64,000 nt of DNA, taken from positions 194,918,685 through 194,982,684 of the forward strand of contig JAHLJT010000631.1 in assembly GCA_031308135.1 (NCBI GenBank), written 5' to 3'. This document shows positions 45,270 to 57,489 of this stretch, in pieces. This DNA is from Acheta domesticus (Eukaryota; Arthropoda; Insecta; Orthoptera; Gryllidae). The notes beneath the pieces are model-generated. The model made no database searches. It was not told the origin of the DNA and saw only the letters and a list, made by a program, of their open reading frames with translations. Position 1 is the first letter of the stretch. Each line of letters starts with the position of its first letter. The translations under genes and the position numbers were made by a program.

Positions 45270-45940
45270 CTAGACCAGTGTTATTTCCATCAAAAATAAA
45301 AGTTCAGCATGATTTTATCTACAAATACTAGAAAAATGGAATTTGCACATGTATTATTTTGACCTTTTTAACCCTATTGTCATTCCCGTTAACATTTCAT
45401 TTTATGGACATATTTTTCCTTGAATTTTTGAAATAATTGTCATTTTTAATCTTTTTTATTCAATTTTTGCATACTTGCAGTCGTCTCAAAGAGATTTTTT
45501 TACATCTCTTAACTGTTATGTGTGTGCGTGTGAATTAAGAGGGTAATCTATAAAGAAAAGGAAAACGAAAGTGTAGAAAGCACCTGATATGAAAAAAGTG
45601 TTAGTTTGGTTTTGTCAGGTTATGAGCAAAAGTCAATCATTTCTATAAATAATATTAGCAGGTAGAATTGTCCTCATGGGACGTCCAATGAAAAGGGGTG
45701 AATTGTGAATGTGCTAGATTTTAAAAGTATATTTAGAATACATGATTATTTAACTTTAGGAATTTGAAGGTTCTGACAATACAACCAACATTTGTTTAAT
45801 TCTTATTTGTGGTCAAATTTTTATATTTTTAAGTCATAAATGCTTGCATAATTCTAACATTTTTTGGTAAAAAAAATTCGAGCTCTAATCATATCCCTTG
45901 GCACGATATGATTTGCTGACGCGTTGTAATTGTTTCTTTT
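45270..45940. other. AT-rich DNA with a short recurring word
   Basis: AAGTGTAGAAAGCACCTGAT at about 45570 recurs almost exactly at about 48707, next to the 20-bp minisatellite. Otherwise no gene or family copy is seen. Confidence 0.4.
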
Positions 45941-45944
45941 CTTT

Positions 45945-47335
45945 CACGTATTACGATCATTTTTACTTTCCCGTATACGTACGTATACACGGAGTGATAT
46001 ACGTAGTATAGGGAAAGTTATGTAATGCTGCGCAAAAAAATGGCCAATTTTCGGCGGAAAAAAATTAATTGCCGGGCCGTGAAAACGAATAAGTGGCTAA
46101 AACCAGTAGCTAAATTAAGAAAAAAAATCCCCTAACACGTGGTATAGCCAGAAACCCTGTTTTCTAGGTCCTTGATACCGAAAACTCAATTGAAAGGAAA
46201 ACGTCCGTCTGTCCGTCCGTCCGTCCGTCCGTCTGTGAACACTGCTAACGCCTAAACTATACGTACGATTTCTTCCAAAATGGATATTCCCTGATCGATC
46301 TGATTCTAGTCAAAGCTTTGAGATTTTGAAAAAGATTCTTCAAAATTTGGGGGTACTTTATGTGAAGCCCCTCGGGGATTTTCAAACTTTTCTCAGAAAG
46401 GGCTTCAAATTTTTTATTTAAATTTCTTGTATGAGTAGAGTAAAATACGCTTATTAACATGGCATACATCCAATTTTCACGGATAACTCTGTATTTTCAA
46501 AAATTTTGAAAGTTTGATTTTTTTCGGCGTCTTTCTCCAACTACAAAATTGAAGATAGAGATTTTTTCTTCAAATAAAATTTGTTTTGCATATTAAGTTC
46601 TTTCATAAAGGTTATGTAAATGTTTCTCAAAATTTTAGTAGTTTTCGTGCAATATGGCGTGCAATATGTGCAACATTAAAAAATTACAAAAACAAGATTT
46701 TCTCAAAAACGGCTTCAAATTTTTTCTTTTAACGTTTGGTATGGATCGTGGTAAATTTATTCTATCAGATCACATAAAGCCATATTGGTCTATCGCTTGT
46801 TTTTTTCAAAAATTACAAAAATGTTAATTTTTTTACTTGTTTCTCAATATTTACATTAGCGGCAATTCTTTCACATTATTATATTTAGGAGTACATATGC
46901 TTTAAATAATATCAAGTAAAGTTTATCGGAAGCACAACCGTTTTCTGTGAAAAGTAGCTCAAAATTTCGCATTTTCAGAAACGCTGAAACGCCATTTTCT
47001 CATATATGGCTGCAATGTTTTTCTTCAAACTTTTGTAACGGATAGTGCTAATCACTCTCTTTAGTGTAGCGTAAAGTTTATTTTGAGTCATTGTTTTGTT
47101 TTTTCAAAAATTACATAATTGTAATTTTTTTGAAAGATCTCTCACATCTTTAATATGCACAGTACCAGCAATTAGTAAACATTATTTTATTTGTGAGTGT
47201 AAGTGCTTCAAATAACTTTTAATAAAGTATTTTGAAAACTCAAAACTTTTCTCTGAAAATGAACTTCAAATTTAGCATTTTTATTAGTGCTAAAATGCCA
47301 TTTTCTCTTAAACGGCACATAATTTTTAAAAGAAA
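45945..47335 (+). repeat. Dispersed repeat family B, copy 5 (longest), with internal duplication
   Basis: The 5' part matches copy 2 (TTTTACTTTCCCG, GGGAAAGTTATGTAATGCTG, AGCTAAATTAAGAAAAAAAAT). The middle matches copies 1 and 4 (CTTGATACCGAAAACTCAATTG, GCTAACGCCTAAACTA, CCCTGATCGATCTGATT, GGGGGTACTTTATGTGAAGCC). The 3' part (from about 46650) contains a ~298-base internal duplication, seen as TTTTTTCAAAAATTACA followed by TTAATTTTTTT/GTAATTTTTTT near 46805 and 47103 and CGCCATTTTCTC/TGCCATTTTCTC near 46990 and 47289. There is no ORF. Confidence 0.8.
46202..46236. repeat. (CCGT)n tetramer tract in family B
   Basis: About seven CCGT units flanked by CTGT variants. It corresponds to GCCTGTCTG in copy 1 and the complementary ACAGACGG in copy 4, so the tract position is conserved while its length varies. 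Confidence 0.9.
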
Positions 47336-47499
47336 ATTGCCATAAGTTTTTGTGATCTTTAATATTCCAAAATTAATATTTTCATTCTACCAATAAGAAA
47401 CCGAAAAATTAAGAAAATGACAAAAAAATTTACTTTTGGCGGTGATAGATGGCAGCTGGCAAGAAAGAGTATATGGCAATTGCGAATAGCAAGCGAAGA

Positions 47500-47890
47500 C
47501 CCAAGAAAATAGAAAACTAATACGGGAAAGCCTGTGCCATTCTGTATTACCACTAGTTTACAGTACCGTCATATTATACGGATTGGAATGTATCCTCTCG
47601 TTTCGTACACCTTTCCCAACCACAAAAACCTAAGATCAATTTTCTGCAAACTAATTGGGGCAATACCTGAATGATTCCTGTGTTACCTCTATCACGCCCA
47701 TCCGAAACCATCATAAACTAATCTATTGAATCGGAGCTCACGCTGCGCGGGCAGAACGGCCTCCTATGTCAAAATTATTTTACCTGGCCTTGAATGTCGA
47801 ACTGAATCACTGCGTCGTCCAGTGCAATAGGCAAAGATGCTTAGATGAAGCATGTTCATTTACGAAAAGGGGTGAGAAAAATGTAATTTA
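47500..47890 (+). pseudogene. Weak LINE reverse-transcriptase-like remnant
   Basis: A plus-strand segment reads SVLPLVYSTVILYGLE, then after a frame change HKNLRSIFCKLIGAIPE. This is the spacing of the RT thumb region of many LINEs (a VLLYGLE-type motif, then a K-L-R-x-I-x-x-K-L-I-G motif). Stops and frame changes follow. Further down GAHAARAERPPMSKLFYLAL is open for ~40 codons. No single family is identified, and chance cannot be excluded. Confidence 0.3.
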
Positions 47891-47894
47891 GGAT

Positions 47895-48215
47895 CGTGTG
47901 TTAAGTGTTTCAAAGAACGGAATACCGTGTAATAATTTATATAATGAATTTATATAGTTATTTATATTTTCTTTTTGTACACGACTTCATTCTTGTATAC
48001 CAAACAAAGCCGTGTTAATTGCACTATTTATAACTCAAGAACAGCTGAATTAATATTAATTATCTCTATTTTATTGGATTCATCTTCACCTAGAATAGCT
48101 GAATAATTATTTAACTATCGAAAATATGGCGTTAGATGGCGCTGTACAAAAAAACAACTAAATATTCATGCCAAATGCAACCCGCTACACTTGGTACGAT
48201 TTTTGAATCTACAGA
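47895..48215. other. AT-rich DNA with a CTCF-like word
   Basis: TTAGATGGCGCT at 48132-48143 matches the core of the insect CTCF binding motif. Nothing else is recognised. Confidence 0.35.
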
Positions 48216-48217
48216 AA

Positions 48218-48618
48218 GAGAGTCGGAGAAAGAGAGAGGGAGTCGGAGAAAGAGAGAGGGAGTCGGAGAAAGAGAGAGGGAGTCGGAGAAAGAGAGAGGG
48301 AGTCGGAGAAAGAGAGAGAGTCGGAGAAAGAGAGAGGGAGTCGGAGAAAGAGAGAGGGAGTCGGAGAAAGAGAGAGGGAGTCGGAGAAAGAGAGAGAGAG
48401 TCGGAGAAAGAGAGAGAGAGTCGGAGAAAGAGAGAGAGAGAGTCGGAGAAAGAGAGAGAGAGAGTCGGAGAAAGAGAGAGAGAGAGTCGGAGGAAAGAGA
48501 GAGAGAGAGTCGGAGAAAGAGAGAGAGAGTCGGAGAAAGAGAGAGAGAGAGTCGGAGAAAGAGAGAGAGAGTGTCGGAGAAAGAGAGAGAGAGTCGGAGA
48601 AAGAGAGAGAGTCGGAGC
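48218..48618 (+). repeat. 20-bp minisatellite (AGTCGGAGAAAGAGAGAGGG)
   Basis: About 20 units occur. The left block is homogeneous 20-mers with a GGG end. From about 48400 the GGG end is replaced by AG repeats and unit length varies between 18 and 24 by steps of AG, typical of slippage in a nested (AG)n. One unit near 48490 has an extra G and another near 48572 a T. The 160-195-codon frames on both strands are shadows of the array (Glu/Arg/Ser on plus, Leu/Ser on minus). Confidence 0.95.
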
Positions 48619-48629
48619 ATATTGCTCAG

Positions 48630-51600
48630 CAAATATTTCAAAAAGAAAAAATGTCAAAAAAGTTCACATTCACGTGTTTTAAGCAATACAGAAAGTGAAA
48701 AAGAAAGTGTAGAAAGCACCTGATACGAAGGAAATATTACTTTAATTTCCCATTTTATTCAATAATTTTGAAATTAAATACATAATCTGAAAAGATTAAT
48801 TCGAGCGTAAAAAGTGTTAAAAATAAGTTTATGATGCAAAAGTAGCGAGATCCTAAGAGGCCAACATGCAATTACAAAACTCCATTTTCTTCCAAAAAAG
48901 CCTAAAGAAAAAAATACAAAGAAACAAAATCTATAATGGTGTACACAATAATGACAATAAATGTCGTGTTCAGGATAACGTAAGAGAATACCGCGTTCGA
49001 ATACAAACACTTCTGATTATTTAATACAGCAATAATTTCTCACTAATTTTCTTATTAGATTAGTTACCTGATATATTTAAGACGTAAAACTAGTTTACTG
49101 AAAAAATTGAAATAGTTTACACGATCGAAGTACTGTCTATTGGTATGAAGCAAATGACGCACCCCTCAACGGGGAATAGATGAATCCTGAAGTAATCAAC
49201 CAACGCTCTCCAAAACAAAACGAACCGTACTGTAAAATAAAACTCAGGCTATGCCAACTGTTTGCGCTGAAAACGCTACGCAATATTTCCATAGTATATT
49301 TAATTGAAAAGTAAATATTATTTATGTATTAATATTTTTAATCACAATCTAAATAATGTTAAGAAGTCATGTAAATTAAAAATTATTGAGAAATCAAAAC
49401 TCAAGCATTTTATGTTGTAAATTACGATTCTTATTGAGTTAGTTTAATGTATCATATATTACGCGTCGATTTTTGCCACGTTTTTCTGTGAATATATACC
49501 TAGAAAAATAACTATTTGTAAATAATTAAGAAAATAATTTAATCACAATGAGGTAATGTGTAACTTTAAACATTTGAAACTTTTGAATATTATTTCTGAA
49601 TTTTCTTGCTACTCACAGTTCGAGTGTTGTTTATTCTCAGGATTGTTGGATTACTCACCTGAAACAAGAGAAAACAGATATAATTTTATTATTCTCATGT
49701 AAGTTTCATGTAAAATCCATTTTAAATTGTTTTCTTCAAACTATTTAAAATAAACTTTTTCATCATAAAAGCATATTGTTTAAGAGTCAGAGACAGGTAG
49801 TAAATTTTACTCACGTTGGGCTTTCGAAATGAATCGTATTCAGCGTTAAACAGAAACTAATCATTTATGACAAGTTAATGAAACATATTAGTCATTGATT
49901 ATGTCATACTATCACACACCTGACCAATTTTGTAATGGAAAACGTAATTGTGTAGCAAGTTTAATAAAACCCGATAGTAGATATTTGTAGACATATTGGG
50001 TAAATGCTAACTTAAATATGAAGCTGTTTTCTGCAAAAAACAAAATTCAATAGATAAAATTAAATAGAACGTCTAAAAATGCAATAGATAGATATGTTCC
50101 TTCAATTATTTTATTGCAAATGATTACAGATTAAATATTAGGGAAGAAAACAAACAAATATGTAAATTATTACCATGATTAAGGTTGTGTAAATAAAAGT
50201 ATTATTGTCGCTTGAACCTTAAGAAAAGTACGTATAAGGATAATTAAGGGCAAATTTAGAGGTCAGTTTTGTGCCCTGATCTTTGTAAGTATGTCTTAAA
50301 TGACAATAACTATATGAATGACAATAACTATATGTGTCTTAAATGACAATAAGCTGTTATTTTCATTCATATTTAACTGAATTTACTCTTAGTTTCTTTT
50401 TTCAGGAAATTGCTTCGTATGTGATTTAAACAAGAGATTTTTTTAGAATTCATGCCCTACATTTCGTCTCCACTGAGCGTTTGTTAAACAAAAGCCCATG
50501 GGCTATTGTTAGTCCTTCATTCAACGTGTGCCCCCTTGTTAGCAGGTTTTAGATCTGCTGGTTCATCTCATTTTCGCAACTGACCCGGTTATGTGCTCAC
50601 TTACTTTGAAGTCTGACTTTCTGCCTCGAGACGTATAGCATCAAAGAATTTCATCCTTTTACTCAAAACTTGGCAGATTATTCCAAAGGATCGAGAGTTT
50701 TCAGTCTAATCTTAGTGAAGAATAATATCAATAATTTAAAGAAAATAGTGTAAATTTACACTATTAACCAGATTTTTGTAAATAGCTGCCTGGTCAAACA
50801 TTTTATATGAATGCGGGTGTATATGTACATCGTCTGTGGTGGTATTGGTGATATGTATGCGGATTGTACGCTTTACATGATTGTATTATGAAACATTCTG
50901 ATGCACATTGGTTTGCCGTTACATATTTTTGCTATCATTAACCACCATTTTAAATGAGTAGCCATACAATGCAAATTTTAACGGCTCTTTAACCGACATA
51001 TGACGATCGAAGACGGTGTCTTTGTTGATTTGCAACCATCCAGTTATTGGAAATTCTATTCGAGGGTCATTCAAACATGAATTTAAATAAAAACTAAGAG
51101 ATAAGTTTTAAACAATAAATTAACTACAAAATGTTAATATATTTCAGCGCATTAAGCAGTGTCATAGATACCAAATCTCGAAATAGTTTGTAGCTAGATT
51201 ATAACGTACGCACCCAGCACTGCGTGACAGCCACCACTCCTCTCTGGCATGAATTCACCGCGGGTGGCACATGGGTGCAGGACTTATCGTTGTTGCTCCA
51301 TCGCAGTACCTCTATCGATATGTGCTCTCAGCAGATGTATAGGAACCACAGCAAATCGACGTGCTTCAGTACGGTATTACCAAGATACTATGACATTACA
51401 GTCTGACTTCTGATAAACTCGGGTAGATCCTCCGCTTTTCCATTTTTGACGACGCGGACGCAACTAACAGTAAACCTTCAAGTGTCCTATACATAGTGCT
51501 CGGAAATTCTGCACTTGTTTTGAAGTTTAGTGGACTGTATTATTGAATTGATTCATCAAGCACTGCAGTCTCGAAACCCATTGATAGTTCATGCAGGGTG

Positions 51601-53550
51601 GATGGCACAGGATGTTTCTGGTTTCATAGAAACAAATTATTGTACAAACAGCTTTATTCTTGATCAATCACACTTCACTGACGAGGATAGAGTTAGTCTA
51701 ATTACACTTTATACACAATTAATTATTGGGTTGTACTTAATGGCGCAATGTTCGTTATGATACGTTAGATTTATGTAAAGTTAATGCCTTATACAACACT
51801 GAGGTGGCTGTAATTATTGCATTGCCGTATTCAACTCAGCCTAGCGATGTACAAACTAACATTTACGTTACAGAGTTAATTTTTGCTCTTTGGCGAGACT
51901 TGAAACATTTACGTGCAATGATTTTACACGGAGTTCGTTGCACACGAATCATGTAATTGTGATTCGATTGATATCCCTGCAGAACTAATTTATGGTCGCA
52001 GCGACAGAGGTGTCGCAAGATCTACTGCGCAGGGCGCTTAAGAGAGGGATAGGCAATTGGCCTATCACAGATTGTTATTTGAATTGGTTCACAAATGTTT
52101 TGGAAGGTTTGTCCGTTGAGGGCGGTTAACAGTTCGTTAGGGTGGCGTGATAGCACGCAGAAATTTCACGAACGCCGATCGCTCGCCCGGCAAAGCTGTA
52201 GGCGTGAGGCAGCCGGCGCCGCGCGTCTGGGCTACATCCTGTCTGCGAATCAACGGTTCTGCCTTGCGACGCATGGAATAAACTTATATGTTTTTCTGCG
52301 TTGCTGTGGGCCCGAACACATACTCTTTCCTGTAAATACTATATTCCCATTGCGTCACATGTAATCCTCCGTGTTTCAGACAAGAAACTTGTTACCCTCT
52401 GAGGATGGTTTTGATGTAATGACTCATTGGTGTACATTGCACTGAAATTGATGTTGAAGAACCATTTTTCGGATGCCTTTTCGAACATCGACCTTTTTCA
52501 GAAAACATAAACATCTTTTGCCAGTACTTATCTGCAATAATGATCCGTAAACGCTACAAGAGTATTTCAGTCTGTGAGAGATCAAGATTACGTACTTATT
52601 TCATGAATAATATTAAGCTGTGAGAAGAGTTAGTAGTAGTAAACATTTTTCTCCCTGTCATCTTATTTTTCCAGTCAGTCTAGTAATTGTAACATGAACG
52701 CATTTTATAATAAATTTAGTATACATTTAGCATACACAATCATTTCCAACAACGTACACACTTTCAAATTATTATATTTGGGACATGATACTTTTTTTTC
52801 AGTTTAATGTTATACCACAGGATTGTTGGCCATTGGTCTTCATGATATACTTTGCAAACAGCCGTAATCACAGTCTTGAAAGTTTAAGCCGCGTACCTCT
52901 TTCCCATTACACTTTCAATTACTGCTTGATGTACACCTTACCTTCTTTCGAAAAAAAACAAACAGAAATATACTAATCTCTTTCTCTATTCAATAATGCT
53001 TTAAAAGGGCCGTGTACACAAATTCTTTAAATGTTTGCTGAAATTTTATTCTTCGTTAAACATTATTGCTCTTGACCATCATGACATGATACTCGTATAT
53101 CACGCGACGCATGATATACCATCATCTTGTTGTACGGTTTGAATTGGTTTGCATTTCTAATAATTCAGATATGAATAAATAGTCTCATTATTTCTGTGGT
53201 CACCGTGTGAAAGTTCTTAAGTCAAAAATCTTAGTTTGGAGAAAACAAGGGTTAGATTATTAAGCCAACATCTTTTTCCTATGGTCAACGCCATTTCCCA
53301 ACGCTTTTTTCTCCTTAAGGATACAACATTTGATTTTGATCGTTTTACTAGAATAAAATATAGATACTTAACTTGTAGTTTTAGTACTTAATACAATTTC
53401 GCCAAAAATTGAGTTAAAAACTATTACCCCGTGGCCACAGATTTCTCTGACAATACTTAACGCAATACACGGTCCGTGCTAAAAGAGATTCTGATCCCAC
53501 TAAAAGGAAAAGGGGATCAATCTGTCCTATAAATGACAAACAACATTTTA
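48630..53550. other. Long AT-rich interval, no recognisable gene
   Basis: The interval holds a perfect 22-base palindrome at 50744-50765, a local duplication of ATGACAATAACTATATG at 50301-50336, and a CG-richer patch at about 52150-52240. Frames up to 89 codons (52095-52364) and 76 codons (51530-51760) have no recognised domain. Confidence 0.5.
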
Positions 53551-53599
53551 CGAGATTTCTTACGCACGAGTGAAAAGAACCTCTGCACCTGCAAGCGTT

Positions 53600-54060
53600 T
53601 GCTCTCTTTCTCTCTCCCTCTGGCCTCGGGCGTCGAGTGCTCTCGGGCGCTGTAACCGGAGGTGAGAAAACAAACAGCGGGAAAAGGTGGGGAAGGCAGG
53701 GTGATGCATGGCGGGGCGGAGAGGAACATGTGAAGTAGAGCGGGGCGGGAAAGCAGGGCGGATCGGGGCGGGTGGAACGGGGTGGGTGAAGCGGGGAGAG
53801 AGAAGCGTGGCGGGCGGGCGGGGTGGAGCAGAACGGGGTAGAGCAGGGCAGAAGGGGGGGCGAATCGCGGGTAAAGGTGGCAATGGCCGGGTGAAGCGGA
53901 GCGAAGCAAAGTGGAGGCAGGGCGAGATGGGACAGGGAGAGGCAGGGTGGAACCGAGAGGGTCGGTAAGGATCGGGAAGTGAGAAGAAGAGTATGGCGGG
54001 GTGACGGGATGAGGCGGGGAAGAAGCGGAGTAGGATGAGGTGACGTGGGACAGACTTTGA
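53600..54060 (+). repeat. Degenerate G-rich pentamer/hexamer tract
   Basis: GCGGGGYGGA-like words without strict register run from about 53700 to 54060, directly into the better-ordered 17-mer array. Open frames of up to 342 codons on the minus strand are proline- and serine-rich reflections of this composition. Confidence 0.7.
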
Positions 54061-54089
54061 CGTGACGGTGAGATGCGGCATGGATGATA

Positions 54090-54275
54090 ATGTACGGGGC
54101 GGAAAGCGGGACAGGGTGGAGAGCGGGACAGGGTGGAGAGCGGGACAGGGCGGAGAGCGGGACAGGGCAGAGAGCAGGACAGGGCGGAGAGCGGGACAGG
54201 GCGGAGAGCGGGACAGGACGGAAAGTGGGGCGGAGAGCGGGGCGGAGAGTGGGAAGGAGTGCGAGGCGAAGCGGG
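54090..54275 (+). repeat. 17-bp minisatellite (GAGCGGGACAGGGCGGA)
   Basis: About eight 17-base units from about 54118 to 54230, differing by T/C at one position and by AGAGAGCAGG variants, then shorter GGCGGAGAGCGG units to about 54275. Five minus-strand and four plus-strand long frames are explained by it. Confidence 0.9.
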
Positions 54276-54279
54276 TGGT

Positions 54280-54520
54280 GAGGGGCGGGGTGGTGGGAGC
54301 CGCCGGCGATGGCAGTGGCGCCGGGCGTCGCGGCGGCCGCCTTCGACGCAGATGAATGAACGCTGTCCGGCGACGGATGGACGGGCCCGCTGGCCGCGGC
54401 CCAGGCACCCTGCCGCCCTCCCAGCGCCGCGCCGCGCCGCACGGCCTCACTGAGTGACGCGCGCTCGCTGGGCGGCGAAAGCTGCGAGGTATGGACGCAC
54501 GGGTGGCGAACGTCAACACC
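54280..54520. other. CpG-rich block after the 17-mer array
   Basis: CG-dense unique sequence (GCGCCGCGCCGCGCCGC near 54424-54440). It may be a CpG island or degenerate array. No exon was recognised. Confidence 0.4.
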
Positions 54521-54582
54521 CAGGAATTTTAATGGTATCTATTAGAAATGCCGTAATAATTGGTATTTTTACCACGAACAAT

Positions 54583-54659
54583 TCTAATAATAATAATGAT
54601 AATAATAAAATGACAATATAATAATACAATATTTATGGATCGGGATGTGATTATTATTA

Positions 54660-54692
<33 letters not shown>
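54583..54692. repeat. Inverted (TAA)n ... (TTA)n pair
   Basis: TAATAATAATAATGATAATAAT at 54585-54608 and a longer ATTATTATT run at about 54650-54691 are complementary trinucleotide tracts separated by about 42 bases. They could form a slippery hairpin. Confidence 0.75.
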
Positions 54693-54694
<2 letters not shown>

Positions 54695-54779
54695 ATTTTT
54701 ACCCTCACTTTATGCAATTGAGTAATTTTATGAAAACAATTATTGATGCAGTGAAGTTTTTTCATTACATTTCCAGGTA

Positions 54780-55600
54780 CAATTGAGTTAAACTTCCCTT
54801 CCCTTCAAGTAGAAGTTCTCTGGTTCTGCCTTCTGTTTTGCGTGGTGCGACTAGTATGTTGATGATGTTAAATGATTTCACAATAGCACATTCAGTAAAG
54901 CATTTTTATTGAAAAGAAGAACGGGGGAGCCGTTGACTAAGTGATTGAAAACAGTTCAGAAAATGTTGAGGGTTCAAAATATTTTTTAATCTTCCAGTAA
55001 CGTAATAATTTAAAGACTTCTCTTTGTAGGTTTATATTTATGCTTAGTAATTTACGAAATAAGTAGAATAAGTTATTACAATAATAAATTGGAGAATCAT
55101 CAACTCAGGCCCTCAGGTCGAATTCGGTGAACAATCGAATGTTGTAAAGATGTTCCTATTCGATTATCGTACAACACTTTATCCAGTTTGTAAAAGTTCA
55201 TGAGTACTTGCTGAAATTTCTATTTAAATTTTATTAATAGACCTGTTAGGAGCTAAGTACTGATGTTGATAGTGCATAATAGGAGGCCATGGTTACTTCT
55301 GTCATCAATTACAATTCTGTTTATTGCTTAATAGTCGATCACGGAGTATTAGAACACCTGTCATGTGATCACTTTTTTTACAAAACTGATCTCACTATAA
55401 TGAAGCTTGGCTTTAGGTAATTAAATTATATAACATATATTTTTGAAAAATTTTCAGGAACTTTTCTAAGAATTGAAAAGAAAATGTTACGAAAATGCTG
55501 AATGAAACCTCAATATAAACGTGTATTTGTATTATAAGCTGTAGAAACAATATTCTCTCTCCTTTAATTAATGTCTTAAGTGATATACTTAGTGAATAAC
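54780..55600. other. AT-rich DNA, nothing recognised
   Basis: No gene or named repeat was recognised before the foldback element at 55.6 kb. Confidence 0.4.
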
Positions 55601-55605
55601 AAATC

Positions 55606-55862
55606 CATTCAAATTTTAGACATTCAATTTTTATTGTTCTTATAACTGTGACGTTTCGGCTGTATCGTAACAGCCAACTTCGGACTTCTTTTCAATGGAA
55701 TCAATACTGTTTAATCTAAAATATAAACATTATCCAAATTTTTTTACAAACGTACTAAACTGTGATTAAATCGCAGTTCAATATGTTTGTTAGAAATTGT
55801 CACATTTGCCGAAACATCGCAGTTGTAAGAACAATAAAAATTGAATGTCTAAAATTTGAATG
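55606..55862. mobile_element. 257-bp foldback element with 56-bp inverted arms
   Basis: The left arm 55606-55661 and right arm 55807-55862 are reverse complements with about four mismatches (outer ends CATTCAAATTTTAGACATTC). Inside the left half, on the minus strand, CCGAAGTTGGCTGT, a short loop, ACAGCC and GAAACGT form a stem followed by GAAAC (55685-55651). The right arm ends in GCCGAAACATC as well. No frame is present. It is a MITE-like or foldback element, with no target duplication seen. Confidence 0.85.
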
Positions 55863-55869
55863 CATCTGT

Positions 55870-57480
55870 TTGTCTCTAACTATATTCATTAGAAAATAAT
55901 TTATTTTTAGTGGAGAAATACCTAGAATTAATGGTTTATTATACCATCCTAATATGTAATTTTCTATTTTACGTTAAATAAGAGAAGATTTTAAGGCGAC
56001 AAAATATTTCTAAATACACTGTTAGTAGATATTAATCACACACTATTTGTTTTTTGCATTTAAAAATACCGTATTTTGGGGGGATTTTAATAGTGTACTA
56101 AATGTAGAGAGGAAATTCAAACATGATGTCTCTTCTCAAGCTATAAATTCGCCTTGGAGACCCCAATATCACACGAATGGAATATAATACCTGTCTCTAC
56201 TTTCTTTTGTTTCATTCTAGAATAATAAAGAGCTTCGGCCTCCGCCAAATATAAACGGGTGCCAAGCCAGTGACGCCATCATGAACACAGCCCTCGTTAC
56301 AAATCCAAACTGATCTTTCTCTACTAAAAATATATTGAACCAAAGCTTTTCAACATGTAAACGCCAATTCTATATTTTTAGAAGATTACGTATAATGATT
56401 GTTTACAGAGGAGTCGAAATGTGAATAACGTTGAGAGAATATGAAAGAATCCGTCCACGGGTGCGACTGTGGGAAGAGCAGTTCGTTTCATTGATTAATG
56501 TTAACTGCCTAGGGGTAGTAGTCAATAAACAAATTTATCATGTAAACATACATTCTCCGGGCTTGACATTCGAATGAGTGAAGGCATTAATTTTATTGTC
56601 TACTAGCTGCTAATAAATGGTGTTCTTGGGATATTGACATGTGACGCTCGAATAGAGAACGGTCACAAACAGACCGGAACAGTGGTTTATGACCCCTACA
56701 CTGTAACTCATTATGAGAACTGGTTTCATGAGAACTTTATTGGCATACTCGTGTATCTACAGATAATATTATTACGTCGTAACTACGAACAATGTCTTCT
56801 TCCTTTGTTGATAATTGGGCTCTGGGCTCTTCCGCCAAAAAAAACTCAAAGTCTTAAAATCCGGCTTTTAATTAGCAGCTACTGAAAAATAATAATACTC
56901 GTACACACCTACTGATGTAATCTTTTGTATCAACAAATTTTTGAAATGTCGCTATAAGTTAAAAACATTAATTCTAAACACCACTGACGTGAATGAAAAA
57001 CCACTTTGTGTTAATTAAATATATCTTGGCGATGAAAACATTACCAGCCTATAACCGCAAAAAAATAAACATGTACCAATCTAATTTGAGGCCAGGTTAC
57101 TGCCATTTTGTATACATGTTTCTCCAAAAATTGGAAAAATTCAATTACATGAAATAGAAAAGTGAATAAACTGAATACTGCATTAAGAAGGTAAATTGTA
57201 AAACTGATGATTTACTGTAACAATTGAAGCTTCGTAGAACGGGTATACCTAGGTTTGTGGCGGATTTGAAGGTGTTGCTAATTTCGTCGGTTTGACAAAC
57301 CACAAAGTGCATGTTAATTCCTTTCTGACTAGGATATCTTATGGTTAGACACAGAACAGTGGCAAATTTTCGACTGTCGATGCAGCTGCTGGGTGGAGAA
57401 GAATTCTTGGGTCCGGTTGTGATAGTTTATTTTTTGTTTTTTCGCTGATTAAGGTAAATTCCAAAGCAGTATTATAACAT
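55870..57480. other. AT-rich DNA, no recognisable gene
   Basis: An 83-codon plus-strand frame at 56634-56885 has no recognised domain. No repeat copy was seen. Confidence 0.4.
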
Positions 57481-57489
57481 AGGGATAAC

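Noticed and set aside
51530..51760. Frame with LIVHAGW-like text, considered as a phosphatase remnant
   Set aside because: The catalytic HCxxGxxRS signature is absent and the resemblance is limited to a few residues.
53414..54519. 342- and 319-codon minus-strand frames
   Set aside because: Pro/Ser/Arg-rich in both frames, produced by the degenerate G-rich pentamer and 17-mer arrays.
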